This document shows, one piece after another, positions 32,503-41,284 of a stretch of 64,000 nt of DNA. Position 1 is the stretch's first letter, and each line of letters starts with the position of its first letter. The notes under the pieces are model-generated. The model did not search any database. It saw only the letters and a list, made by a program, of their open reading frames with translations, and was not told where the DNA came from. The position numbers and the translations under genes are program-made. Origin of the DNA: Pelagibacteraceae bacterium AG-414-E02 (GTDB lineage: Bacteria; Pseudomonadota; Alphaproteobacteria; Pelagibacterales; Pelagibacteraceae); contig QCLK01000002.1 of assembly GCA_003214615.1 (NCBI GenBank), positions 140,903 to 204,902 on the forward strand, in the 5' to 3' direction.

Positions 32503-33691
32503 TTATTTCTAAAGCTTTTATACCAGGTAAATTTTTACCTTCAAGAAGTTCTAAAAAAGCTCCACCTGCAGTTGATATATATGTAAATCCATTAGAACAA
32601 CCAAATTTATTTATTGCCGCCACAGTATCTCCTCCACCGGCAACTGATGTAAGAGATCTATTTTTAGTATTTTCAGTTATTTTTTTTGCAATTTTGTTAC
32701 TGCCTAATGAAAACGCTTCCTCTTCAAAATAGCCTGCGGGCCCATTCCACAAAACCGTTTTTGACTTATTAATTATTTCGCAAATTTTTTGCACAGTTTT
32801 ATCACCAATGTCTAAAATTAAATCTGAGCTATCAATATTATTTATATTTTTTAAAGTACCTTGTGATTTATGATTTTTTGCAACTATTACATCTTCAGGT
32901 ATTAAAAGATCACAATTATTTTTTTTACATTGTTCAATTATATTTTTTAATACATTTTCCTGATTTTTTTCGAACAATGATTTTCCAATATTATAACCTT
33001 TTTGATTTATAAAATTGTTTGCCATTGCTCCTACGATAACAATAGTTTGAATTTTTTTTACAAGATTATTAATAATACCTATTTTGGTTGAAATTTTTGA
33101 TCCACCTATTATACAGACAACAGGTTTTCTGGGGTTATTTGTTAGCATTTTTATTACACCCACTTCTTCGCAAAGCAATTTTCCAGCATAAGAATCGACA
33201 TGTTTTGTTATTTCAAATACTGATGCATGAGCCCTGTGAGAACAAGAAAAAGCTTCATTTACGTAAATATCACCCATTTTAGAAAGCTCTATGGCAAAAG
33301 ATTTGTCATTTAATTCTTCTTCTTTATTAAATCTAATATTTTCGAGTAATAACACCTCACCAGGCTTGATATTTTTACTTTTTTCCATAGCTGCGGGTCC
33401 ATAACTTTCATTAGAAAAATAAACATTGGAATTTAATACATCTTTCAAAACAGATGTTATTGGCTTTAAAGATAACTTCTGATCAATTTTTCCCATAGGT
33501 CTTCCTAGATGAGAGATCAAAATTATTTTAGCTTTTTTATCTATAAGATTTTTTATTGTAGGAACAATTTTTTTAATTCTAGATTTGTCAATTATTCGGC
33601 CTTCTTTGATAGGTACATTTAAATCTACACGTAAAATTACTCTTTTATTATTTAAATTTAAATTTTCATCAAGAGCCTTTAATTTGCCCAT
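32495..33691 (-). CDS. pgk: Phosphoglycerate kinase
   Basis: Transfers phosphate from 1,3-bisphosphoglycerate to ADP. Blocks include RVDLNVPIKEGRIID, LISHLGRP, NEAFSCSHRAHAS, GGSKISTKIG and the C-terminal TVLWNGPAGYFE and SVAGGGDTVAA (nucleotide site). Full length at 398 residues. It sits 3 bases after gap and before fba, probably in one operon with tkt. Confidence 0.98.
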   Translation of the reverse strand: MGKLKALDENLNLNNKRVILRVDLNVPIKEGRIIDKSRIKKIVPTIKNLIDKKAKIILISHLGRPMGKIDQKLSLKPITSVLKDVLNSNVYFSNESYGPAAMEKSKNIKPGEVLLLENIRFNKEEELNDKSFAIELSKMGDIYVNEAFSCSHRAHASVFEITKHVDSYAGKLLCEEVGVIKMLTNNPRKPVVCIIGGSKISTKIGIINNLVKKIQTIVIVGAMANNFINQKGYNIGKSLFEKNQENVLKNIIEQCKKNNCDLLIPEDVIVAKNHKSQGTLKNINNIDSSDLILDIGDKTVQKICEIINKSKTVLWNGPAGYFEEEAFSLGSNKIAKKITENTKNRSLTSVAGGGDTVAAINKFGCSNGFTYISTAGGAFLELLEGKNLPGIKALEINE

Positions 33692-33694
33692 GAT

Positions 33695-34699
33695 TTATTT
33701 TAGATTTCCTAGGTATATTGCTAAATCGCACATTCTGTTTGCGAAACCCCACTCATTGTCATACCAAGCTGAAATTTTTGCCATTTTACCATCAGCAACT
33801 TTTGTCAAAGAAAGATCTACAATAGAGGAATGGGAGTTGTGATTAAAATCTGCAGAAACAAGCTGTTCGTTAGTAGTATCAATTATATTTTTTAATTCAG
33901 ATTTCGAACTTTTTAAAAATGAATTATTAATTTCCTCTACAGTCATATTCTTCTTTGAAGAAAAGATAAACTCAACTAGCGATACGTTAGGAGTCGGGAC
34001 TCTAATTGAAATTCCTTCTACTTTGCCTTTTAAGTCAGGAATAACATCTCCAAGGGATTTTGTTGCGCCCGTAGTTGTTGGTATTATTGAATTAGGAGCA
34101 CTCCTTGCTCTTCTTAAATCTTTATGGGAATTATCCAACAATCTTTGATCTGATGTATATGAATGAATAGTTGTCATGAAGCCTCTTTCAATTCCAAAAT
34201 TGTCATTTATTACTTTAGCAACAGGAGCTAAACAATTTGTGGTACAAGAAGCAGCAGAGATTACCTGATCGCTATTTTTTAATATTTTTTGATTTACTCC
34301 AAAAACAATATTTATTGTTCCCTTACACGGAGCGGAAACCAAAACTCTTTTGGCTCCCGATTTAATATGTTGTTCAGATTTTTCCTTGGTGTTGAATTTA
34401 CCTGTGCATTCTAAAACAACATTAACATTATATTTCTTCCAATCTATTTTAGAAATATCTGTTTCACGAATTAAACTTATTTTTTTTCCGTTAACTTCGA
34501 TTGCTTTTTCTGAGTGATTTATTTTGGCTTTTAACCTCCCATGTATGGTATCATGTTTTAGTAAAAAACTACTAATTTCAGAGTTGCCCCTATTGTTAAT
34601 AGCCACAACTTCAAGATCTTTTATATTATTTTCAATTATAGATCTAAGAATCATTCTTCCAATTCTACCAAATCCATTTATTCCAATTTTTATAGCCAT
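33695..34699 (-). CDS. gap: Glyceraldehyde-3-phosphate dehydrogenase
   Basis: NAD-binding motif INGFGRIGRMILRS at the N-terminus and the catalytic Cys in SAASCTTNCLAPVAKV, with SYTSDQRLLDNSHKDLRRARSAP and the terminal WYDNEWGFANRM. 334 residues. In this order (tkt-gap-pgk-fba) it can serve lower glycolysis or gluconeogenesis. The gene begins 2 bases after tkt ends. Confidence 0.98.
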   Translation of the reverse strand: MAIKIGINGFGRIGRMILRSIIENNIKDLEVVAINNRGNSEISSFLLKHDTIHGRLKAKINHSEKAIEVNGKKISLIRETDISKIDWKKYNVNVVLECTGKFNTKEKSEQHIKSGAKRVLVSAPCKGTINIVFGVNQKILKNSDQVISAASCTTNCLAPVAKVINDNFGIERGFMTTIHSYTSDQRLLDNSHKDLRRARSAPNSIIPTTTGATKSLGDVIPDLKGKVEGISIRVPTPNVSLVEFIFSSKKNMTVEEINNSFLKSSKSELKNIIDTTNEQLVSADFNHNSHSSIVDLSLTKVADGKMAKISAWYDNEWGFANRMCDLAIYLGNLK

Positions 34700-34701
34700 A
34701 A

Positions 34702-36684
34702 TTATTTACTCAACATTTTTTTAGCAATCATAACTACATGATCACTAGTTAAATTAAAATCTTTGTATAACGTTTTATATGGAGCGCTTTTTCCAAAAGA
34801 TTTTATACCTAAGGAGGCTCCTTCAGAACCAACATATTTTTCCCACCCAAACACACTACCAGCTTCTATGGATATTTTTTTAGACATTTTATCAATAACT
34901 TTTTCTTTATATTCTTTTGACTGTTTATCAAACAACTCCTGACAAGGCATAGAAACTACTTTTGAATCAATATTTACATCTTGCAATTTTTTTTGAGCAT
35001 CTATGGCAATTTGAACTTCTGAGCCAGAAGCAATTAATGTAACTGCAGGATCAGAGCTAGTTTTTTTAAGCTCGTAACCACCTAGTTTGCTCATATTTTT
35101 TTTAGAGAGCGATTCAGTTATAAACGGAATTTTTTGTCTTGATAAGGCTATCACGCTGGGATTAGTACTACTTTTTAAGGCGATTTCCCAACATTCAAGT
35201 GTCTCAATTGTGTCTGCTGGTCTAAATACATTTAAATTTGGTATTGCTCTTAAGTGTGCCAAATGTTCGACAGGTTGGTGTGTTGGACCATCTTCTCCCA
35301 ATCCTATAGAATCGTGAGAAAAAATATATATAACTTTTAAACCCATTAAAGCAGACAATCTTAAAGAAGGTTTGCAATAATCTAAAAAAATTAAAAAGGT
35401 TCCACCGTAAGGAATAACACCTCCGTGAAGTGCCATCCCATTCATAATTCCAGCCATTGCATGTTCTCTCACACCATAGTGGATATAATTTCCTAGAAAA
35501 TTAGAGGGTTTTATTATAGTTGAATGTTTGGTTTTTGTGTTATTAGAGCCACTTAAATCTGCAGATCCACCTATTAATTCTGGTAATTTTTTTGTTATTG
35601 ATTCTAATACCGAAGAAGAAGATTGTCTTGATGCTATTTCAGGTTTTAAGTCAAAAAATATTTTTTTTTGTTCATCTATAAGCTCATCAAAATCATCAGG
35701 TAATTTATTGTTAATTACTCTTGAAAAATCATCTTTTATTTTCCTACTTTTCTTACTGTAAATTGCATTCCATTTTTTTTCTAACAAAGATCCTTTTTCA
35801 CCAATTTTTCTCCATTCATTAATAATTTCTTTTGGAATTTGGAAAGCATCAAATTTCCATTTTAATTTTTTCCTAACAAGAGAAACTTCTTCTTCTCCAA
35901 GAGCTGCTCCATGTGAAGAAGCTTTCCCCGATTTATTTGGAGAACCATATCCAATAATAGTGTTGCATGAAATTAAATTTGGTTTATTTGAAGTCAAACT
36001 TTTTTTAATAGCTTTTGATATTTGTTTTTCATTATGTCCATTAACTTCTTGAAAAGACCATCCGTAGCTTTCAAATCTTTTTTTGTAATTATCCGATACT
36101 GTTAAGTTTGTAGAACCATCAATAGATATCTTGTTATTATCAAATAGAACTATAAGATTTTTAAGTTTTAAATGTCCAGCTAAGCTCATTGCCTCATGAC
36201 TTATTCCTTCCATTAGATCACCATCACTTGCGATGACATAAGTTTTGTGATTAATTAAATTTGAGCCATATCTTTTTTTTAAAATCTCTTCTGCAATTGC
36301 TATACCGACAGCATTCGTTAAACCTTGTCCGAGTGGGCCAGTTGTAGTTTCTATTCCAGAATTTTTTTCATATTCAGGATGTCCAGCACAAATAGAATTA
36401 AGTTGTCTAAAATTTTGAATATCTTTTATGGATACACTTTTGTATCCAGTTAGATAAAGCAGAGAATATAAAAGCATTGATCCATGCCCCGCAGAAAGTA
36501 TAAAGCGATCTCTATTAATCCAATCGGGATTTTTTGGATTAAACCTTAGGTAGTATTTAAATAATACAGTAGCTACATCCGCCATGCCCATGGGTAAACC
36601 TGGGTGACCGGAGTTTGCTTTTTGCACAGCATCGATCGAAAGAAATCTAATTGCATTTGCTAAATCTTTGAAGATTGGACTCAC
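34702..36684 (-). CDS. tkt: Transketolase
   Basis: Thiamine-diphosphate enzyme of the pentose phosphate pathway. The TPP-binding motif starts at GDGDLMEGISHEAMSLAGHL. Also present are NSGHPGLPMGMADV near the N-terminus, GVREHAMAGIMNGMALHGG and EDGPTHQPVEHLAHLRAIP. 660 residues, full length. The start is GTG at 36684. It heads a minus-strand run reaching tRNA-fMet, and its 60-base upstream gap is shared with the divergent coiled-coil/zapA genes. Confidence 0.98.
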   Translation of the reverse strand: MSPIFKDLANAIRFLSIDAVQKANSGHPGLPMGMADVATVLFKYYLRFNPKNPDWINRDRFILSAGHGSMLLYSLLYLTGYKSVSIKDIQNFRQLNSICAGHPEYEKNSGIETTTGPLGQGLTNAVGIAIAEEILKKRYGSNLINHKTYVIASDGDLMEGISHEAMSLAGHLKLKNLIVLFDNNKISIDGSTNLTVSDNYKKRFESYGWSFQEVNGHNEKQISKAIKKSLTSNKPNLISCNTIIGYGSPNKSGKASSHGAALGEEEVSLVRKKLKWKFDAFQIPKEIINEWRKIGEKGSLLEKKWNAIYSKKSRKIKDDFSRVINNKLPDDFDELIDEQKKIFFDLKPEIASRQSSSSVLESITKKLPELIGGSADLSGSNNTKTKHSTIIKPSNFLGNYIHYGVREHAMAGIMNGMALHGGVIPYGGTFLIFLDYCKPSLRLSALMGLKVIYIFSHDSIGLGEDGPTHQPVEHLAHLRAIPNLNVFRPADTIETLECWEIALKSSTNPSVIALSRQKIPFITESLSKKNMSKLGGYELKKTSSDPAVTLIASGSEVQIAIDAQKKLQDVNIDSKVVSMPCQELFDKQSKEYKEKVIDKMSKKISIEAGSVFGWEKYVGSEGASLGIKSFGKSAPYKTLYKDFNLTSDHVVMIAKKMLSK

Positions 36685-36702
36685 TGTAAAACCTATATAG
36701 AC

Positions 36703-36729
36703 TTGAACCTATCAAATCAATAATATGAT
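36703..36729 (+). promoter_or_regulatory. Possible promoter for the DUF4164-zapA run
   Basis: TTGAAC (36703-36708) and TATGAT (36724-36729), spaced by 15 bases, lie in the 60-base divergent gap. They end 15 bases before the ATG at 36745. The spacing is short, and AT-rich background makes chance matches likely. Confidence 0.3.
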
Positions 36730-36744
36730 TTTTAGATAAATCAA

Positions 36745-37068
36745 ATGAAAAATTACGAAGAAAAAGAAAAAAAGTTGGAAAATGTTCTAAAAAAATTAAA
36801 CACAATGTCAAATGAAGTCGTAAAAATGAATAATGACATTAATTCACTTACTATAGAGAAAAATCAATTAATAGGTGAAAAGCAGGAATCGGAAAAAAAT
36901 TTCCAAATTTTAGTAAAACAGCACGAAAAGCTAAAATCAGAGCTAGAAAAAGTAAATAGAGATTTGGGTGATAAATTTGGTGGTCAAAATAATTTTGATC
37001 AAAAAATTGACGAATTAAATCAAGAAACAGAGACGCTAATAGGTGAAATCGAAAAATGGCAAACGTAA
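36745..37068 (+). CDS. DUF4164-like coiled-coil protein
   Basis: 107 residues, almost entirely a predicted coiled coil (heptad-like Leu/Ile spacing through KLENVLKKLNTMSNEVVKMN to ELEKVNRDLGDKF), then IDELNQETETLIGEIEKWQT. It resembles the alphaproteobacterial DUF4164 family, regularly placed before zapA. Its last 13 bases overlap zapA, so the products are probably made together. A role in the division ring is inference from that coupling. Confidence 0.7.
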   Translation: MKNYEEKEKKLENVLKKLNTMSNEVVKMNNDINSLTIEKNQLIGEKQESEKNFQILVKQHEKLKSELEKVNRDLGDKFGGQNNFDQKIDELNQETETLIGEIEKWQT

Positions 37069-37508
37069 ACATAAAATTTAATAATAAAGATTATTTGTTG
37101 TCCTGTGATGATGGGCAGGAAGAAAGCTTAAAAGTATTAGCTAGTCATTTAGATAAAAAGTATAGCGAGTTAAAAAAAAATCTTGGAAATATAGGTGAAA
37201 ATAAACTTTTATTAATAACAACTATTAAAATTATCGATGACTATTTTGACCTATTTAAAAAAGTTAAAAATACAAAAAATGATTTTGAAAAACTGTCTAT
37301 TAAATTTAAGGAGCTTAAATCTTTAGCAATTAATTATAAGGAAGAAAAAGAGTTAGAAATTCAAAAATTAACAAACGAGCTAAATGAATTTAAGAAAAAG
37401 GCGGAAGAAAGTAAAGATTTATATGAAGAAGTTTTAGACAAGACCACAAAGTCGATTGAAAAATTTATTGAAAGTGTGGAAGTAAAGTCAGAAACAAAAA
37501 TACAATAG
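37056..37508 (+). CDS. zapA: ZapA, FtsZ-ring associated protein
   Basis: 150 residues. The N-terminal globular part ANVNIKFNNKDYLLSCDDGQEESLKVLASHLDKKYSEL is typical of ZapA, followed by a long coiled coil. ZapA tetramers cross-link FtsZ filaments, so its presence argues that ftsZ exists elsewhere in this genome. At the C-terminus it carries about 50 extra charged helical residues compared with E. coli ZapA. It abuts the cyclo-ligase gene with no gap, so the 6S RNA that often lies here is not at this place. Confidence 0.85.
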   Translation: MANVNIKFNNKDYLLSCDDGQEESLKVLASHLDKKYSELKKNLGNIGENKLLLITTIKIIDDYFDLFKKVKNTKNDFEKLSIKFKELKSLAINYKEEKELEIQKLTNELNEFKKKAEESKDLYEEVLDKTTKSIEKFIESVEVKSETKIQ

Positions 37509-38075
37509 ATGAGATACGACAAGCCTTTCTTAAGGGGAAAGTTACTTCTATTAAGAAAAAAAAAATACTCTACAGTAAAAAAATTTAATTATAATTTAAT
37601 ATTTCAGTTAATAAAAAAACATTTTAATAGTAAAAAAATTATTATTGGCGGATACTACCCTGCAAATTATGAGGTGAATATTTTGAAATTTCTTGAAGAA
37701 GCTTCAAAAAAAAAATTCAAAATAACATTGCCAGTTATAAAATCTCAAAACAAAATGCATTTTAAACTATGGACTTTTAACGAACCTCTTAATGTAAATA
37801 AATTTGGTATACTAGAGCCACAGAATACTAAAAAAAAAATTATTCCAGATTTAATTTTGGTGCCTCTTGTGGCTTTTGATCGTCATTTAAATCGTATTGG
37901 TTATGGAAAGGGATATTACGATAGAAGCTTAAAAAAAATTATTAAAACAAAAAAACATGCGATCTTTTTGGGAATTGCCTATTCTTTTCAAAAGTGTAGA
38001 AGAATACCAGTAAACAAATATGATTTTAAATTAAATTATATTTTTACTGAAAAAGGAATTATAAACTCTAACTAA
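37509..38075 (+). CDS. 5-formyltetrahydrofolate cyclo-ligase
   Basis: Converts 5-formyl-THF to 5,10-methenyl-THF with ATP. Family features: IGGYYPANYEVN near residue 45, KFGILEPQ, PDLILVPLVAFDRHLNRIGYGKGYYDRSL (substrate and phosphate site), and LNYIFTEKGI at the end. 188 residues. It follows zapA directly, a common pairing (zapA-ygfA). Confidence 0.93.
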   Translation: MRYDKPFLRGKLLLLRKKKYSTVKKFNYNLIFQLIKKHFNSKKIIIGGYYPANYEVNILKFLEEASKKKFKITLPVIKSQNKMHFKLWTFNEPLNVNKFGILEPQNTKKKIIPDLILVPLVAFDRHLNRIGYGKGYYDRSLKKIIKTKKHAIFLGIAYSFQKCRRIPVNKYDFKLNYIFTEKGIINSN

Positions 38076-38081
38076 TTAAAC

Positions 38082-38891
38082 ATGAATATTTTAATACTTG
38101 GTGATATCGTAGGACCTTCCGGCAGAAAAGCAGTTGTTAATACATTACCTAACTTAATTAGAAAAAAAAAATTAGATTTTGTAATTGTTAATGGTGAGAA
38201 TGCTGCAGATCCTGGAGTTGGAATAACTAGAGAAAATACCGAAGATTTTTTTCAAGCAGGGGCCGATGTAATTACGACTGGTAATCACGTCTGGGACCAA
38301 AAAGAGACAATGGAATTTATCAATTCAGAAAAAAGATTATTAAGACCTGAAAATTTAAACAAAGGATCTCCTGGTACCGGAATAGGTATTTTTAATTCCA
38401 GAAATAATAAAAAAGTAGCAGTAATAAATTTAATGGGAAATATTTTTATGAAAAAGTGCGAAGATGTTTTTGAAGCTGCAAAAAATTTTATTCAAAAAGT
38501 GAAATTAAAAAAAGATGCAGACTTTATAATAGTTGATTTGCACGGGGAGATTACTAGTGAAAAAATGGCTATGGGATATTTTTTTGATGGAAAAGTTACT
38601 ATGCTTGTTGGAACACACACTCATGTTCCAACTTCAGATCATAGAATATTAGAAAAAGGCACAGCATATCAAACCGATGTAGGGATGTGTGGGGATTATA
38701 ATTCCGTCATAGGAATGAATAAAGATAATTCCTTAAAAAAATTTTTTAAAGATCCTTCAGCATCAAAACATTATCCTGCGCTTGGTGAGGCGACTATTTC
38801 AGGATTAATGGTAGAAGCTGATGACAAGACTGGTTTGGCTAAAAAAGTTGAACCTATTATTATTGGTGGCGTTTTAAAAAATAAAATATAA
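38082..38891 (+). CDS. YmdB-family metallophosphoesterase
   Basis: 269 residues with dinuclear-metal phosphoesterase motifs in order: LILGDIVGPSGR, VNGENAADPGVGIT, TGNHVWDQKE, IIVDLHGEITSEK, and LVGTHTHVPTSD. This matches the TIGR00282/YmdB group, whose Bacillus member hydrolyses cyclic nucleotides and affects biofilm behaviour. The physiological substrate here is unknown. The gene sits 6 bases after the cyclo-ligase and 3 before yebC. Confidence 0.88.
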   Translation: MNILILGDIVGPSGRKAVVNTLPNLIRKKKLDFVIVNGENAADPGVGITRENTEDFFQAGADVITTGNHVWDQKETMEFINSEKRLLRPENLNKGSPGTGIGIFNSRNNKKVAVINLMGNIFMKKCEDVFEAAKNFIQKVKLKKDADFIIVDLHGEITSEKMAMGYFFDGKVTMLVGTHTHVPTSDHRILEKGTAYQTDVGMCGDYNSVIGMNKDNSLKKFFKDPSASKHYPALGEATISGLMVEADDKTGLAKKVEPIIIGGVLKNKI

Positions 38892-38894
38892 TTT

Positions 38895-39641
38895 ATGGCT
38901 GGTCATTCACATTGGGCAGGTATTAAGCACAAAAAGGGAAAAGCGGATAAGCAGCGGTCAAAAATTTTTTCTAAACTTTCCAAAGAAATTACTGTCGCAG
39001 CAAAATTGGGCTCAAAAGATCCTGACTCAAATCCAAGATTAAGATCTGCAATGCAAGCAGCCAGATCAGCCAATATGCCAAAAGAAAATGTAGAAAGAGC
39101 AATAAATAAGTCGGAAGTAAACAAAAATTTAAATTATAATAGTCTTTTATATGAAGGTTTTGGTCCTGAAAAAATAGCGATTATTGTTGAGGCTCTAACT
39201 GATAACAAAAATAGAACAGCATCAAATATCCGAACATTATTTCAAAAATTTGGAGGAAATTTGGGAGAGTCAGGTGTAGCTTCTCATCAATTTAAGCAGG
39301 CAGGAGTTATTAGAATTGATAAAAAAAAAATTTCTGATAATGACATTTTAGAATTAGCAATTAATGCAGGAGCTGAAGATTGTTCCTCGCATGAGTTTTA
39401 TCACGAAGTGATTACCTTGAAAGACAATTTTTATAAAGTTAAAATTAAGATTGAAAAAAAAATTGAGGAGTTTATCTCATCTGGTATTGAGTGGTTACCT
39501 ATAAACAAGGTTTCTTTAAACAAAGAAAAAACCAAATCTGTGGTAAATTTTTTAGAGGCGCTAGAAAACGAAGACGATGTACAACATGTTTACGCAAACT
39601 TGGAAATAGATAAGGATTATTTAGATAAAATTTCAACATGA
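38895..39641 (+). CDS. yebC: YebC/PmpR-family translation or transcription factor
   Basis: 248 residues starting with the hallmark MAGHSHWAGIKHKKGKADKQRSKIFSKLSKEITVAA and continuing NPRLRSAMQAARSANMPKENVERAI, YEGFGP and NRTASNIRTLFQKFGGNLGESGVASHQF. Members have been described as transcriptional regulators and, more recently, as factors relieving ribosome stalling. The ATGA overlap with the next gene is the classic yebC-ruvC junction. Confidence 0.96.
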   Translation: MAGHSHWAGIKHKKGKADKQRSKIFSKLSKEITVAAKLGSKDPDSNPRLRSAMQAARSANMPKENVERAINKSEVNKNLNYNSLLYEGFGPEKIAIIVEALTDNKNRTASNIRTLFQKFGGNLGESGVASHQFKQAGVIRIDKKKISDNDILELAINAGAEDCSSHEFYHEVITLKDNFYKVKIKIEKKIEEFISSGIEWLPINKVSLNKEKTKSVVNFLEALENEDDVQHVYANLEIDKDYLDKIST

Positions 39642-40117
39642 TAGTTTTTGGAATAGATCCTGGAGTTAGTGGAGCCATCAGTATTTTAGAAAATAAAAAG
39701 GTCATAGAAGTTTTTGATATGCCCACCATGATTGATGGAAAGAAAAATAAAAAGCAAGTAAACGGCTCTCAAGTATCAAATATTATTAAAGAGAGACTAA
39801 ACGATAACAAAGAAATTATTGTTGTTGTTGAACATGTTAATGCAATGCCAGGACAGGGAGTAACTAGCATGTTTAATTTTGGTCAGTCTTTTGGTGTAAT
39901 TAAAGGGGTTTGTTCAGCCTTAAGTTTACCTATTTATTTTGTAAGACCAACTAAATGGAAAAAACATTTTAACTTAATTAAAACAAATAAAGATGCAAGT
40001 AGGACAAAAGTGATCGAAGTCTATCCTGAAATATCAAGTAAACTTTCTAGAAAAAAAGACTCAAATAAAGCTGATGCAATTTTAATAGCCAGATATTTCA
40101 GCGATACACAACTTTAA
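39638..40117 (+). CDS. RuvC-fold nuclease, divergent (phage-like) form
   Basis: A 159-residue RNase H-fold protein. Acidic residues in RuvC order: Asp7 (GIDPGVSGAI), Glu65 (VEHVNAMPGQG), and Asp141/Asp146 (KDSNKADAILIARYF). The central block TSMFNFGQSFGVIKG and PTKWKKHF is closer in look to the short RuvC-like resolvases of phages and phage-like elements than to canonical bacterial RuvC. It occupies the ruvC position after yebC, but ruvA and ruvB do not follow; tolQ is next after 62 bases. It probably resolves Holliday or branched junctions. Symbol withheld because orthology to RuvC is uncertain. Confidence 0.8.
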   Translation: MIVFGIDPGVSGAISILENKKVIEVFDMPTMIDGKKNKKQVNGSQVSNIIKERLNDNKEIIVVVEHVNAMPGQGVTSMFNFGQSFGVIKGVCSALSLPIYFVRPTKWKKHFNLIKTNKDASRTKVIEVYPEISSKLSRKKDSNKADAILIARYFSDTQL

Positions 40118-40179
40118 TTCTCATAAAAGCTTAGTTTTAGTGCCAAATTCATGACACATTTAAATGCACATTAACCTGA

Positions 40180-40860
40180 ATGGAGCAAGAAGTAGTATCA
40201 CAGGTTGTTGGATTAGGCGGATCAACAGATTTTTCTTTAATGCAGCTTTTCCTAAGAGCTGATTTTATTGTAAAAGCGGTTATTATTATTTTAATTTTAG
40301 CGTCAATTTATTCGTGGGCTTTAATTTTTGACAAATACAAACTTTTTAGAAAGATAGATAAAAGCACTTCTGTTTTTGAAGATAAATTTTGGAAATCTAA
40401 ATCTGCCGTAAGTTTTTATAATACACTTTCAAATAAAGATAAAGATCCTCTAACAAATATATTTCAGTCAGCAATGGTTGAAGTAATAAAAACTAAATCC
40501 AAATCCACAACCGAGCAAATTTCTAGAGTAAGTAGAGTTATCGAAATTTCAAGCGATAAAGAAATTAAATTAATTGAAAAACATTTTACATTTTTGGCAA
40601 CTGTAGGTTCTACAGCACCATTTATTGGTTTATTCGGTACGGTTTGGGGAATAATGAATTCATTTCAATCAATTGCAATTTCTAGAAACACTAGTCTTGC
40701 AATAGTTGCGCCCGGAATAGCAGAAGCTCTTTTTGCAACAGCGTTAGGTTTGCTGGCCGCGATACCTGCTGTGGTTGCTTATAATAAATTTAATAGCGAT
40801 TCAAAAAAATATAGTGCAAGAATAGAAAATTTTTCTAAAAGATTTTTATCAATTATTTAA
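40180..40860 (+). CDS. tolQ: TolQ, proton channel subunit
   Basis: 226 residues with three transmembrane helices: about 27-47, then the pair in the C-terminal half. The ExbB/TolQ-type segments FLATVGSTAPFIGLFGTVWGIMNSF and APGIAEALFATALGLLAAIPAVVAYN are clear. With TolR it uses the proton motive force to drive TolA during outer-membrane constriction. The ybgC thioesterase gene that often leads the tol cluster is absent. No close promoter match was seen in the 62-base gap. Confidence 0.95.
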   Translation: MEQEVVSQVVGLGGSTDFSLMQLFLRADFIVKAVIIILILASIYSWALIFDKYKLFRKIDKSTSVFEDKFWKSKSAVSFYNTLSNKDKDPLTNIFQSAMVEVIKTKSKSTTEQISRVSRVIEISSDKEIKLIEKHFTFLATVGSTAPFIGLFGTVWGIMNSFQSIAISRNTSLAIVAPGIAEALFATALGLLAAIPAVVAYNKFNSDSKKYSARIENFSKRFLSII

Positions 40861-40869
40861 AATAATTTT

Positions 40870-41283
40870 ATGGGTTTTCAATTTAATCGTTCATCCAAGG
40901 AACCAATGAGTGAGATTAATGTTACACCTTTCGTGGATGTGATGCTTGTTTTACTTATAATTTTTATGGTAACAGCTCCACTATTGACCGTAGGAGTTCA
41001 AGTTGATTTACCAGAATCAGCAGCTGATTCTCTACCTGATGATCAAGAACCCTTAACTTTATCAATTAATTCTAAAGGTGAAGTTTTTATTCAAGAACAC
41101 CAAGTTGGCTTTGATAAAATAATACCTAAAATTTTAGCTATTTCAAACAACAGAACCGATACAAGAATTTATGTGAGAGGAGACAGAACCATTAATTATG
41201 GAAGAGTACTTGAGGTTATGGGCATGCTGTCTGGGGCAGGGTTTTCAAAAGTGGCATTAATATCTGAACCTTATAAAAATTAG
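40870..41283 (+). CDS. tolR: TolR, proton channel subunit
   Basis: 137 residues: a short cytoplasmic start, one helix with the essential Asp in NVTPFVDVMLVLLIIFMVTAP, then a periplasmic ExbD/TolR domain (PLTLSINSKGEVFI, IYVRGDRTINYGRVLEVMG, KVALISEP). Placed 9 bases after tolQ and 1 base before the tolA-like gene. Confidence 0.96.
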   Translation: MGFQFNRSSKEPMSEINVTPFVDVMLVLLIIFMVTAPLLTVGVQVDLPESAADSLPDDQEPLTLSINSKGEVFIQEHQVGFDKIIPKILAISNNRTDTRIYVRGDRTINYGRVLEVMGMLSGAGFSKVALISEPYKN

Positions 41284-41284
41284 C

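Noticed and set aside
31483..36684. tkt-gap-pgk-class I aldolase-thiE as a special carbon-fixation operon
   Set aside because: This order is ordinary in alphaproteobacteria, and no Rubisco or phosphoribulokinase is present in the window.
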